DNA from: CAWIMX01 sp963837345
GTDB taxonomy: Bacteria > Acidobacteriota > Vicinamibacteria > Vicinamibacterales > CAVVIG01
Direction: 5' to 3'
NCBI GenBank assembly: GCA_963837345.1
Contig: CAWIMX010000001.1
Span: 186,001 to 250,000, forward strand
Length of the DNA stretch: 64,000 bases
Below the pieces are notes generated by a model. It was given only the letters and a program-made list of their open reading frames with translations, did not search any database and was not told where the DNA came from. Positions 9,278-17,662 of the stretch are shown piece by piece. The position numbers were made by a program, and so were the translations under genes. The first letter of the stretch is position 1. Each line of letters begins with the position of its first letter.

Positions 9278-11692
9278 ATGTGCGCATACGCTCTCGAGTG
9301 GGCCACCAACCGCATGGCACAGTCACGAACGGGCCGGGCTGGCGATTCCACCTCAGATCAGACGCGCGAGCTGGCGAACCTCGCGCAGGATCTGAAGCTG
9401 CTCACGGAAACGGTCCCTCACATGTTGTGGAGCGCCACGCCCAGGGGTGTGGTTGATTACGTCAACCAGCGGGTCCTCGACTACTCTCAGCTTCCGCGCA
9501 AAGAGCTCCTCGGTCGCGGCTGGAAGAATGCCGTACACCCCGATCACGTCGCACGGATGGCCGAGGCCTGGGCGGCCTCCGTGGAGACCGGGGAGCCATT
9601 CCAGTTCGAGTTCCTGGGTCGTCACGCGCCCAGCGGGGCGTGGCGCTGGTGCGTCTCGAGCGCGTTACCCGCCAGAAATGCGGCCGGACAGATCATCAAA
9701 TGGTACGGCACCATTGTCGATCTTCACGACCGGAGGCAGGCCGAAGACGCGCGCCTTCGCGTGGAACGGCAGTACCGGATGGTCATCGAAACCGCGTCGG
9801 ACGCCGTGGTGACGATTGACCAGGCGGGGACGATCACGCTGGTCAACCCGGCTGCCTCCGGGATGTTCGGCTACCGTTCGTCGGAGATCGTCGGCCGCCC
9901 GCTGGCGGCGTTGATCCCGCACCTCCCTCGTCCCATTCGAGGCATTCGCGAGGCGACGGGCCTGCGGCACAACGGGCAGGAATTCCCGGTCGAGATCTCG
10001 TTCGCCGAAGCGGACGTCGAAGGCCGGCGTACGTTGACCGGATTCATCCGAGACGTCACGGAGCGCAAACAGGCTGAGGCGATGCGGGCGGTGCACGCGC
10101 AACAAGTCGCCGTCCGCGCGGACGTCAGCACCGCACTCGCCAGCGAGGGAACACTGCGCGGCATGCTCCAAGGTTGCGCCGAAGCCGTGGTCCGACACCT
10201 CGATGCAGCCTTCGCTCGCATCTGGGTGATCAAGGACGGGCGCGTGCTCGAGCTCCAGGCGAGCGCCGGCATGTACACGCATCTCGATGGCCCGCACAGC
10301 CGCATCTTGGTCGGCCAGTTGAAGATTGGCCTCATTGCCGAGGAGCGGGTTCCGCACATCTCCAACGACCTCGCTCACGATCCGCGGATCAGCGATCCAG
10401 ACTGGGCGCAGGCGACTCGCATGGTCGGCTTTGCCGGCTACCCGCTGTTGGGGACCGGTCACGCCATTGGAGTCGTCGCGATGTTCTCGAGGCACCCCGT
10501 GACTCAGGCGACGACCGAATCGCTGGCAGCCATCGCCGACGCGATCGCTCAAGGCATTCAACGCAAACAGGCCGAGGAGGAGGTCCGGCGCAGCGAAGCC
10601 TTTCTGGCGGCCGCGCAGGCCCTGAGCCAGACGGGGAGCTGGGGTTGGAATGCCAGGACCGACGTTCTCTCATGGTCGCGCGAGACGTATCGCATTTTCG
10701 ACCTCGACCCTGACGTTGTTCCAACGCTGTCGAGAATCACCGAGGCCGTGCATCCGGACGACCGTCCGTCGTTCGAGCGAGATTCCGAAAGACTGCGTCA
10801 CGATCGCACCGACTTCGAAGGCGAGTATCGCCTGAGGCTCGCGGACGCGACCGTAAGACACGTCCACATCGTGGGCCGATCGGTTACCGGCGCGTTTCCG
10901 GACCTGGATTTCATCGGCTCGATCATGGACGTCACCGACCGCAAACATGCGGAAGAGGCGCTGTTGGCCGCTCAGGCGCGGCTGGGCGAGGTCGCGCGGT
11001 TGACGACGATGGGCGAACTCGCGGCTTCGATTGCGCATGAAATCAATCAGCCTCTCGCAACCGTCGTCACAAACGCCAAGGCGTGCCGGCTCCTGCTTCG
11101 CGCAGAGCGGCCACCGTTGGCTGACGTCCACGAGGCCGTCACCGACATCGCCCAAGCCGCCACGCGCGCCAGCGACGTCATCGAGAGAATTCGGCTGCTG
11201 CTTCGAAAGGGCACGCCCGAACCGAGCCTTCTGGAGATCAATGGACTCATCCGGGAAGTGATCCTGTGGACCCGCGACGCCGTCGGCAGGAGGCGGGTCG
11301 CGGTGCGGACGAACCTCGCCCCCGACCTGCCGCCGGTCCGCGGCGATCGCGTGCAGCTGCAGCAGGTGCTCATCAACCTCATCACGAACGCAGTCGACGC
11401 CATGGCTGAACTGACGGGTCGTCCCAGAACGCTCAGTCTGCGATCTGAGTGCAATGACAACCGTCACGTGGAGGTCGCGGTCGCGGATTCCGGAGCGGGC
11501 ATCGATCCGACGATCCGCGCGCGGATCTTCGAGCCCTTCTGTTCGACGAAGTCCGACGGCATGGGGATGGGGCTGGCCATCTGCCGGAGCATTGTCGAAC
11601 GGCATGGCGGACAGCTCACCGCGTCGGCCAATCAGGACTTCGGAACCACCATGAAGTGCGTCCTGCCCGCCGCCGGCGCAGAGGACGCGTGA
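9278..11692 (+). CDS. Cytoplasmic multi-sensor histidine kinase (PAS-PAS-GAF-PAS-HisKA-HATPase)
   Basis: A kinase of about 804 residues without membrane helices. Domains in order: PAS (about 40-155, MLWSATPRGVVDYVN), PAS (160-280, ending DVTERKQAE), GAF (290-430), PAS (440-570, ending DVTDRKHAEE), HisKA with His587 in SIAHEINQPLATVV (the FixL/DctB style AHEINQP box), and HATPase with NLITNAVDAM, ADSGAGID and GMGMGLAICRSIVE. Start is uncertain: ATG 9278 is used; ATG 9314 also fits. Its TGA overlaps the GTG of the FixJ-like regulator, so the two form a pair, plausibly sensing redox or a small soluble ligand. Confidence 0.88.
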   Translation: MCAYALEWATNRMAQSRTGRAGDSTSDQTRELANLAQDLKLLTETVPHMLWSATPRGVVDYVNQRVLDYSQLPRKELLGRGWKNAVHPDHVARMAEAWAASVETGEPFQFEFLGRHAPSGAWRWCVSSALPARNAAGQIIKWYGTIVDLHDRRQAEDARLRVERQYRMVIETASDAVVTIDQAGTITLVNPAASGMFGYRSSEIVGRPLAALIPHLPRPIRGIREATGLRHNGQEFPVEISFAEADVEGRRTLTGFIRDVTERKQAEAMRAVHAQQVAVRADVSTALASEGTLRGMLQGCAEAVVRHLDAAFARIWVIKDGRVLELQASAGMYTHLDGPHSRILVGQLKIGLIAEERVPHISNDLAHDPRISDPDWAQATRMVGFAGYPLLGTGHAIGVVAMFSRHPVTQATTESLAAIADAIAQGIQRKQAEEEVRRSEAFLAAAQALSQTGSWGWNARTDVLSWSRETYRIFDLDPDVVPTLSRITEAVHPDDRPSFERDSERLRHDRTDFEGEYRLRLADATVRHVHIVGRSVTGAFPDLDFIGSIMDVTDRKHAEEALLAAQARLGEVARLTTMGELAASIAHEINQPLATVVTNAKACRLLLRAERPPLADVHEAVTDIAQAATRASDVIERIRLLLRKGTPEPSLLEINGLIREVILWTRDAVGRRRVAVRTNLAPDLPPVRGDRVQLQQVLINLITNAVDAMAELTGRPRTLSLRSECNDNRHVEVAVADSGAGIDPTIRARIFEPFCSTKSDGMGMGLAICRSIVERHGGQLTASANQDFGTTMKCVLPAAGAEDA

Positions 11693-12327
11693 ACGCTCCA
11701 ACGCCCGAAGTGTTCGTGATCGACGACGACGTCGCGGTCTGTGTCGCGCTCTCGCGACTCATACGCGCGGCCGGCTTTCGGGTGCAGACGTTCAGCGCGG
11801 CGGAGGAACTGCTCGCGTCGCAGCGGTTGAGGGACGCGCAATGCCTCGTCGTCGACGTTCACCTGCCGCATCTGACGGGTCTCGAGTTGCAGAAGCACAT
11901 GACCGATCAGGGGATCGATCTCCCGATCGTCTTCATCACCGGTCGGGGCGACATTCCGATGTCCGTCCGGGCGATGAAGGCGGGGGCTGTGGAATTCCTT
12001 CAAAAGCCGTTTGACGACGAGGCGTTGCTCGATGCCATTCGCCAGGGTCTCAGCCGGTCTCAACGGGCAGCGCTCGACGCTGAACGGCTCGCCGGACTGC
12101 AGCGCCGCTACCAGTCGCTGACGCGGCGCGAGCGGGAGGTGTTCGCCCTCGTCGTCCAGGGCCTGCTCAACAAGCAGATCGCCGGAGCGCTCGGTACGGC
12201 CGAGAGGACCGTCAAGGCGCACCGAGGTCAGGTCATGCGGAAGATGGAGGCGTCCTCGTTGCCCGATCTCGTCCGCATGGCTGAACACGTTCTCGGCCAC
12301 CCTCCCCAAAGTCCTAGACTGCCGTAG
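11689..12327 (+). CDS. FixJ/NarL-type response regulator (receiver + LuxR HTH)
   Basis: A 212-residue regulator starting at GTG 11689, which overlaps the kinase stop (GTGA). The receiver has IDDD at 11-14, Asp56 in LVVDVHLP and Lys about 106 in FLQKPFDD; the C-terminal LuxR-type helix-turn-helix is LTRREREVFALVVQG ... RTVKAHRGQVMRKM. The closest familiar architecture is FixJ/TodT/StyR, which act downstream of soluble PAS kinases like its neighbour. Phosphorylated form would activate transcription; the target is not visible, but the activator gene three positions downstream is a candidate. Confidence 0.9.
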   Translation: MNAPTPEVFVIDDDVAVCVALSRLIRAAGFRVQTFSAAEELLASQRLRDAQCLVVDVHLPHLTGLELQKHMTDQGIDLPIVFITGRGDIPMSVRAMKAGAVEFLQKPFDDEALLDAIRQGLSRSQRAALDAERLAGLQRRYQSLTRREREVFALVVQGLLNKQIAGALGTAERTVKAHRGQVMRKMEASSLPDLVRMAEHVLGHPPQSPRLP

Positions 12328-12376
12328 CCCGATCGTCCAATAGACCGGACGCGCTCCAAAGGCTACCGTCGTACCC

Positions 12377-12751
12377 ATGACGCAAGCCCAGCGCGCACCC
12401 TTGGTCGCCGTTGTCGACGACGATGGGTTGTTCAGACGCTCGGTGGAGCGCCTGTTGAAGGCCAGCGGTTTTCGGGTCGAGACGTTCGGCTCGGCCGAGG
12501 CATTCTTGCAGCGCAACGACGAAGCCGCCACCTCGTGCGCCATCCTCGACGTGAAATTGCCCGGCATGAGCGGGCCTGACCTGCAGCGTCGGCTGGCGCA
12601 TACGATGGCACGGCCGCCAATCGTCTTCGTGTCGGCACACGACGAGCCGGCCGTCCGCGCGAATGTTCTCGGTGCAGGTGCGATCGCCTTCTTGAAGAAG
12701 CCGTTCGAAGATAGCGCCCTTCTCGACGCACTCAGGGCGGCGATCAGGTGA
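12377..12751 (+). CDS. Single-domain response regulator (receiver only)
   Basis: A 124-residue stand-alone receiver with VVDDD (12-16), Asp58 in CAILDVKLPG and Lys in FLKKPFED. There is no output domain. It closely resembles the FixJ-type receivers (GFRVETFGSAEAFL), suggesting it derives from one and is phosphorylated by the same kinase, acting as a phosphate sink or by protein contact. It lies 49 bp after the FixJ-like gene and 4 bp before the sigma54 activator, so it is probably co-transcribed with the latter. Confidence 0.88.
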   Translation: MTQAQRAPLVAVVDDDGLFRRSVERLLKASGFRVETFGSAEAFLQRNDEAATSCAILDVKLPGMSGPDLQRRLAHTMARPPIVFVSAHDEPAVRANVLGAGAIAFLKKPFEDSALLDALRAAIR

Positions 12752-12755
12752 TGCC

Positions 12756-14306
12756 ATGACCACCGCCGTCTCAGAGATCGGTTGTCCCGCCGCCGGCCTG
12801 GAGAGCTGGGACCAGCTGTTGCGCACGCTCGCGACCGTGCTCGATATTCGTGAAGTCTTCCCGCGGATCTCACAGATCGCTGCGACGCTCCTCCCGCACG
12901 ATCTGTTGACGCTGACTTCTCATGAACCCGGTGGCGACGGCGTCATCGAGGCCGTCTCCCACCACACGACGTTGTGCGGGGCGCGATTCGCCCCTGGCGA
13001 TCCAGCGCTCGCTGAGCCCGATTCGGCCGTCATCATCGACGATGTCGAGCAGGGACGCGACGTCGAACCTCTGGCGTGCCTGGACGCTATCCGTGTCGAG
13101 GGCTATCGGTCGATGTTGACTGTCGGGATCAAGGCCGACGACCAGCAGCTTGGCCTGACGTTCCTCTCGAAGCACGTCGGCGCGTTCCACACACGCGATG
13201 CGGTCGTGGCGCGTCGGATCGCCGATCATGTGGCGCTGGCGGTCTCGCACGAGCGATTGGCCGAAGCGGCGCGTCAGGCGGCCGAGGCGCGTTCGCGCAC
13301 CGAACGCCTGGCGTCGCGTGCGCAGACACTCGCGAAAGAGCTCGAATTGACGACGGATGGCCGTGTGGTGGGGCAGTCTGCCGAGTGGCATGCCGTATTG
13401 AAACAGGCGATGCAGGTCGCGCCCACCGACACCACGGTGCTGCTGACCGGTGAAACAGGCACGGGCAAGGAAGTGGTCGCTCGATTCGTTCATCGAGCAT
13501 CAGCGCGACAGCGCGGACCGTTCATCGCTCTGAACTGCGCCGCGCTCCCCGAGCAGTTGCTCGAGTCGGAACTCTTCGGCCACGAGCGGGGCGCCTTCAC
13601 CGGCGCCCAGCAGTCGAAGCCCGGGCAGATCGAACTGGCCGCAGGCGGCGTGTTGTTCCTCGACGAGGTGAGCGAGATGAGCCCGTCGGCCCAGGCAAAG
13701 TTTCTCCGCGTGCTCCAGGAACGGGAGTTCCAACGACTCGGGGGCACGCGAGTGCAAAAGGCGAATGTCCGTGTGGTGGCCGCGACCAACCGCGACCTGC
13801 GAAGCGCTGTGGAACGCGGCGAGTTTCGAGACGATCTGTACTACCGCCTGCAAGTGTTCGAGATTCGAATCGCGCCGCTGCGCGACCGCCGCGCCGACAT
13901 CCTGCCGCTGAGCCACGCGTTCCTTCGGGACATCGCAAGGTCGTTTGGACGTCCACCGACTGGCCTGACACACGACGCGACGGAGGCGCTGCTTCGACAC
14001 GACTGGCCTGGCAACGTCCGCGAGCTCCGGAACGCGCTCGAACGAGCGGCGATACTCTGTGAGGGCGGCATGATCGACGCGCAGCATCTGGCGCTGAACG
14101 GCCCGACGCGGCCGCCGAAGACGGCGACGACCGACCTGAACACGGTCGAGCGCGACACGATCGCGTCCGTCCTGGACGAATGTCGCTGGAACAAGTCCCA
14201 GGCCGCACGACGCCTCGGCCTCTCGCGCACCCAGCTTTACGTCCGTCTCCGACGGCACGACCTGACCCCTCCCCCGCCGCCAGACATCACCCCTCTTCGC
14301 GCCTGA
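12756..14306 (+). CDS. Sigma54-dependent transcriptional activator with N-terminal GAF domain
   Basis: A 516-residue enhancer-binding protein. Instead of a receiver it has a GAF sensor (about 20-175), then a short coiled coil, the AAA+ domain with Walker A GETGTGKE at 232-239, the sigma54-contact loop GAFTGA at 279-284, Walker B VLFLDEV and an arginine-finger segment RDDLYYRL, and a Fis-type helix-turn-helix (NKSQAARRLGLSRTQLYVRL). All residues needed to remodel sigma54 polymerase are present. Architecture matches the NorR/FhlA-like group, which bind a small ligand or gas. The next gene downstream has a candidate -24/-12 promoter. Confidence 0.93.
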   Translation: MTTAVSEIGCPAAGLESWDQLLRTLATVLDIREVFPRISQIAATLLPHDLLTLTSHEPGGDGVIEAVSHHTTLCGARFAPGDPALAEPDSAVIIDDVEQGRDVEPLACLDAIRVEGYRSMLTVGIKADDQQLGLTFLSKHVGAFHTRDAVVARRIADHVALAVSHERLAEAARQAAEARSRTERLASRAQTLAKELELTTDGRVVGQSAEWHAVLKQAMQVAPTDTTVLLTGETGTGKEVVARFVHRASARQRGPFIALNCAALPEQLLESELFGHERGAFTGAQQSKPGQIELAAGGVLFLDEVSEMSPSAQAKFLRVLQEREFQRLGGTRVQKANVRVVAATNRDLRSAVERGEFRDDLYYRLQVFEIRIAPLRDRRADILPLSHAFLRDIARSFGRPPTGLTHDATEALLRHDWPGNVRELRNALERAAILCEGGMIDAQHLALNGPTRPPKTATTDLNTVERDTIASVLDECRWNKSQAARRLGLSRTQLYVRLRRHDLTPPPPPDITPLRA

Positions 14307-14427
14307 CGCCTGCGGCGTCGACTGCGCGAATGGACACACGCTGTTTGAGAATGCGCAGCGATCCCTTGCACAGCGACGCGAACGCCCACGGGTCGATCGA
14401 TGAAGGTCGTTGATCGCAAAGACGATC

Positions 14428-14452
14428 CCCGGCCACGGCGCACGTGGCCGGG
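14428..14452. repeat. perfect 10-bp-arm palindrome upstream of the envelope operon
   Basis: The arms CCCGGCCACG and CGTGGCCGGG are separated by 5 nt (GCGCA). It lies in the 176-bp gap between the activator and the BamA-like gene, directly before the candidate sigma54 promoter. It could be a transcription terminator for the signalling cluster (no T-run follows) or a protein-binding site. Confidence 0.6.
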
Positions 14453-14454
14453 CA

Positions 14455-14470
14455 TGGCCTCGCAGTTGCA
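14455..14470 (+). promoter_or_regulatory. candidate sigma54 (-24/-12) promoter
   Basis: TGGCCTCGCAGTTGCA matches the sigma54 pattern TGGC-N7-TTGCA, with the invariant GG (14456-14457) and GC (14468-14469) separated by exactly 10 nt. A transcript would begin about 12 nt later, almost at the GTG of the next gene, which makes the message nearly leaderless. Its position directly after a sigma54 activator gene supports it, but a 16-nt match alone is weak evidence. Confidence 0.45.
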
Positions 14471-14482
14471 CCGCCCGATCAC

Positions 14483-15775
14483 GTGAAACACAATCGCACG
14501 CCATCCCGCCGCCGCGTCCACCTCGTACTCGCCCTTGCGGTGTTGCTCGCGCCCAGTCCGGCGTTTACCCAGGAATCCACGTCGACCGTCCTGCCGCCGG
14601 GCTGGGTCCCGCCGTTGCCGACCGGCCTGGCGCCCGAGCCGGCTCTGCTCAGGAAACTGATGAACGCATCGGACGGCAGCCTGCCCGGCCACGGCGAGCC
14701 GGCCGACGGCCTGTACGTGGAAACGGGCCACATGATCACCGGCGCCGGCTGGATTTCCGCCGGACCCGGATACCACCGGCATCTGCTGGATGACCGGGCC
14801 CTCGTCGATGTCTCCGCGGCGGTGTCGTGGAGGCTCTACAAAGCGGCGCAGGCGCGCCTGGAGTTTCCGGGCGCGGCGCATGGCCGGCTGGCGCTCGGAG
14901 CAGCCGCCGTGTATCAGGACTCGCTGCAGGTCAACTATTTCGGCCTTGGGGCCGACTCGCTCGAATCGGATCGCACCGCGTATCGGCTGAACGACACCGA
15001 CGTCTTCGGTTACGCGACCGCGCGCGCGACCAGGTGGCTCTCGGTGAGCGGACGGGTCGGGTGGATTCCCCGGCCCACCCTGTCGACGGCGACGGGTCCT
15101 CGCGTGACGCTCCCGAACACGCTCGATCGCTTTTCCGAAGGCTCGGCTCCCGGCATCCACACGCAGCCTGCGTTCCTGCACGGCGACGTGTCGATCACGG
15201 CCGACTGGCGCGACCTGCCGGGGCACCCGACTCGCGGCGGGCTGTATCGCGCGACGGCGGCAAGCTATTCGGATCGTGACGGCGGCCCGTACCGCTTTCG
15301 GCGCTACGAACTCGAGGGGTCGCAGTTCCTGCCGCTCGGCACGACGAACTGGATCCTGGCGCTGCATGGATGGACGGTCGTGTCGGACGCGTCGAGCGGC
15401 GGTGTCGTTCCCTTCTACCTGATGCCCAGCCTGGGCGGCCAGAACACGCTGCGCGGATATGCCGACTACCGCTTTCACGACCTCGACATGGAGTCGTTCA
15501 GCGCTGAATCCCGCTGGGCGCTGTTCACGCACGTCGACGTCGCCGCATTTATCGACGCGGGAAAGGTCGCGCACAGCGCGAGCGACCTCGGCCTCACGCA
15601 TCTGAGAACGTCGTATGGCGCCGGCATTCGCGTCCACAACACGACGTCCACCGTGGCGCGCCTGGACATCGGCCACAGCGTCGAAGGCTGGCGGGTGTTC
15701 TTCAAATTGACCGAGCCGTTCAACCGGTCGGCGCCCTCCGCCGGGCGCTCGGCCGTCATGCCGTTCGTACCCTGA
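14483..15775 (+). CDS. BamA/TamA-like outer-membrane barrel protein (surface antigen family)
   Basis: A 430-residue protein with a signal peptide (from GTG 14483, about residues 1-28, ending SPAFTQ) and a beta-barrel of the bacterial surface antigen (BamA C-terminal) family: alternating aromatic strands, GGQNTLRGYADYRFHD (the conserved LRGY-type loop), VDVAAFIDAGKV and a C-terminal strand. POTRA domains are absent, so it resembles the short barrel-only proteins found beside phosphatases and lipases rather than BamA itself. GTG 14444 is an alternative start that lengthens the N-terminus by 13 residues. First gene of the six-gene run. Confidence 0.8.
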   Translation: MKHNRTPSRRRVHLVLALAVLLAPSPAFTQESTSTVLPPGWVPPLPTGLAPEPALLRKLMNASDGSLPGHGEPADGLYVETGHMITGAGWISAGPGYHRHLLDDRALVDVSAAVSWRLYKAAQARLEFPGAAHGRLALGAAAVYQDSLQVNYFGLGADSLESDRTAYRLNDTDVFGYATARATRWLSVSGRVGWIPRPTLSTATGPRVTLPNTLDRFSEGSAPGIHTQPAFLHGDVSITADWRDLPGHPTRGGLYRATAASYSDRDGGPYRFRRYELEGSQFLPLGTTNWILALHGWTVVSDASSGGVVPFYLMPSLGGQNTLRGYADYRFHDLDMESFSAESRWALFTHVDVAAFIDAGKVAHSASDLGLTHLRTSYGAGIRVHNTTSTVARLDIGHSVEGWRVFFKLTEPFNRSAPSAGRSAVMPFVP

Positions 15776-15787
15776 AAGGCCACACCC

Positions 15788-16798
15788 GTGATCCGCAACC
15801 CTGTGCATGCGTTGCCGATGCTGTTCGCGCTGTATCACCCCTCGTGCGCGGCGACGGTGCAGCCCACGGTGCCGCCGTCTGCCGTGCCGATGGCGGAGCT
15901 CTGGCAACCGCCCGAGGATGCGTCGAAGCGCGACACGTTCAACGGGCCCTGGGGCGAAGAGCGGGCGCCCGATCCGAACGCGACCTACACGTTCGTGGAG
16001 CGGAAGCAGCACGGCACCAATCCCGGGGTGACCGTGCGGGACCCGCTCGGCCGCGAATGGCACGTCAAGCAACCGCCGCACAACCACCAGGGGGCCGAGG
16101 GCCCGATCGAGGTGACGCTCTCGCGCGTCTTGTCTGCCGTCGGCTACCACCAGCCGCCCGTCTACTTCCTGCCGCGCGTGTCGATCGCGGACGCCCGCGG
16201 CACACACGTCGAACCAGGCGGTCGCTTCCGATTGACGGAGAAGTGGCTCAAGGCGACGGGCGAATGGTCGTGGCAGCAGAACCCGTTCGTCGGCACGCAG
16301 CCGTACCAGGGCCTCCTCGTCATCCTCATGATGTTCAACAGTTCGGACCTGAAGAACGAGAACAACGTGCTCTATGAGGTGCGCCAGCCCGGCATGGACA
16401 TGGCGCGTTGGTACGTCGTGCGCGATCTCGGCACGGCGCTGGGCGAGACCGGGCGGCTGGCGCCGCAGCGCGGGGATCCCGACATCTTCGAGCGCGAGCC
16501 GTTCATCACCGGCGTGGACGACGGCTATGTCCGCTTCAGCTATCACGGCTGGCATCAGGAGTTGGTCGCACGCATTTCGCCCGGCGATGTGGCCTGGGCG
16601 AGCGCGCTGCTCGGACAGCTCACCGATCGGCAATGGCGCGACGCGTTCCGCGCGGGCGGCTACCAGACGGCGGCGGCGAACCGCTTCATCCGCCGCCTGC
16701 AGCAGAAGATTGCCGACGGGCGACGCCTGGGGCACACCCTGCCGCAGCGGGCCCTGGCATTCTCGAGCCCACGGCCGAGGGCGGACCTCCAGCGGTGA
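15788..16798 (+). CDS. Uncharacterised exported protein, possible atypical kinase fold
   Basis: A 336-residue protein starting at GTG 15788, 12 bp after the barrel gene. The N-terminus is only weakly signal-like (residues 1-21). The core reads REWHVKQPP ... EVTLSRVLSAVGYHQPPVYFLP, then LMMFNSSDLKNENNVLYEV and WYVVRDLGTALGETG. The order (Lys in a beta strand, Glu before SR-L, an Asn/Asp segment, then RDLG) recalls HipA/FAM20-like kinase folds seen in related hypothetical proteins. This is pattern recognition, not proof; I do not know its substrate. It is linked with the neighbouring phosphatase gene. Confidence 0.65.
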   Translation: MIRNPVHALPMLFALYHPSCAATVQPTVPPSAVPMAELWQPPEDASKRDTFNGPWGEERAPDPNATYTFVERKQHGTNPGVTVRDPLGREWHVKQPPHNHQGAEGPIEVTLSRVLSAVGYHQPPVYFLPRVSIADARGTHVEPGGRFRLTEKWLKATGEWSWQQNPFVGTQPYQGLLVILMMFNSSDLKNENNVLYEVRQPGMDMARWYVVRDLGTALGETGRLAPQRGDPDIFEREPFITGVDDGYVRFSYHGWHQELVARISPGDVAWASALLGQLTDRQWRDAFRAGGYQTAAANRFIRRLQQKIADGRRLGHTLPQRALAFSSPRPRADLQR

Positions 16799-16807
16799 AC
16801 TGCGGGC

Positions 16808-17662
16808 ATGCGACGTTCAGTCCTGGCCGCCGTCGCCGTTGTGGTCTGGCTCGTCCCCTTCCGGTTCGAGGCAGAGGAGCTCTCGCTGCCGAACGCATCG
16901 ACGTCGCTGAAATTCGCCGCGATCGGCGACAACGGCACCGGCGCCGCGCCGGAGTACGACGTCGCCCACCAGATGGACCTGTGGCATCGCCGCTTCCCGT
17001 TCGACATGGTGATCATGCTGGGTGACAACATCTACGGCAGCCAGCGCCCCGCCGACTTCGTGCAGAAGTTCGAGCGGCCGTACCAGGCCCTGCTGGATGC
17101 CGGCGTCTCGTTCTATGCGTCGCTCGGAAACCATGACGGCAAGAGCAGCGAGGCCTACGAGCCATTCAACATGGGCGGTCGACGCTATTACACGTACGCG
17201 CGAAAGAACGTGCGCTTCTTCGTGCTCGACACCAACTATCTCGATCCGGCCGAGCTCGCCTGGATCGAGCGCGCGCTCGGGAGCGCGACCGAGGCGTGGA
17301 AGATCGCCTACTTCCACCATCCGCTCTACTCCGACGGCCGCCGCCACGGCTCTGCCGTGGATCTACGCGTCCGGCTGGAACCGATCTTCGTCAAGTACGG
17401 CGTGAACGTCGTCTATTCCGGACACGACCACGTCTACGAGCGCATCAAGCCCCAGAAGGGCATCTACTATTTCGTCTCCGGAGCCGGAGGCCAGCTTCGT
17501 CGAGGCGATCTCAGATCGTCGCCGCTCACCGCCGCAGGGTTCGATCAGGACCGCAGCTTCATGCTCAACGAGATCGCGGGCGACGATCTCTTCTTCCAGG
17601 TCATCTCGCGGGCCGGCCACACGGTCGATCGCGGCACGATCCATCGCGAGGCCGCGCCGTGA
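16808..17662 (+). CDS. Secreted calcineurin-like metallophosphoesterase (purple acid phosphatase type)
   Basis: A 284-residue enzyme with a signal peptide (1-22) and all dimetal motifs in order: GDNGTG (the usual GDxG start), GDNIYG, GNHD, HHP and GHDHVYER. The Tyr/HxHxYER ending is typical of purple acid phosphatase-like members. It should hydrolyse phosphate monoesters or diesters in the periplasm. It lies 9 bp after the kinase-like gene, and its stop overlaps the next GTG (GTGA), so translation is coupled. Confidence 0.88.
   Translation: MRRSVLAAVAVVVWLVPFRFEAEELSLPNASTSLKFAAIGDNGTGAAPEYDVAHQMDLWHRRFPFDMVIMLGDNIYGSQRPADFVQKFERPYQALLDAGVSFYASLGNHDGKSSEAYEPFNMGGRRYYTYARKNVRFFVLDTNYLDPAELAWIERALGSATEAWKIAYFHHPLYSDGRRHGSAVDLRVRLEPIFVKYGVNVVYSGHDHVYERIKPQKGIYYFVSGAGGQLRRGDLRSSPLTAAGFDQDRSFMLNEIAGDDLFFQVISRAGHTVDRGTIHREAAP

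Noticed and set aside
14237..16735. An 832-codon minus-strand frame
   Set aside because: Shadow of the barrel and kinase-like genes; no motif and an Arg/Val/His-rich translation.
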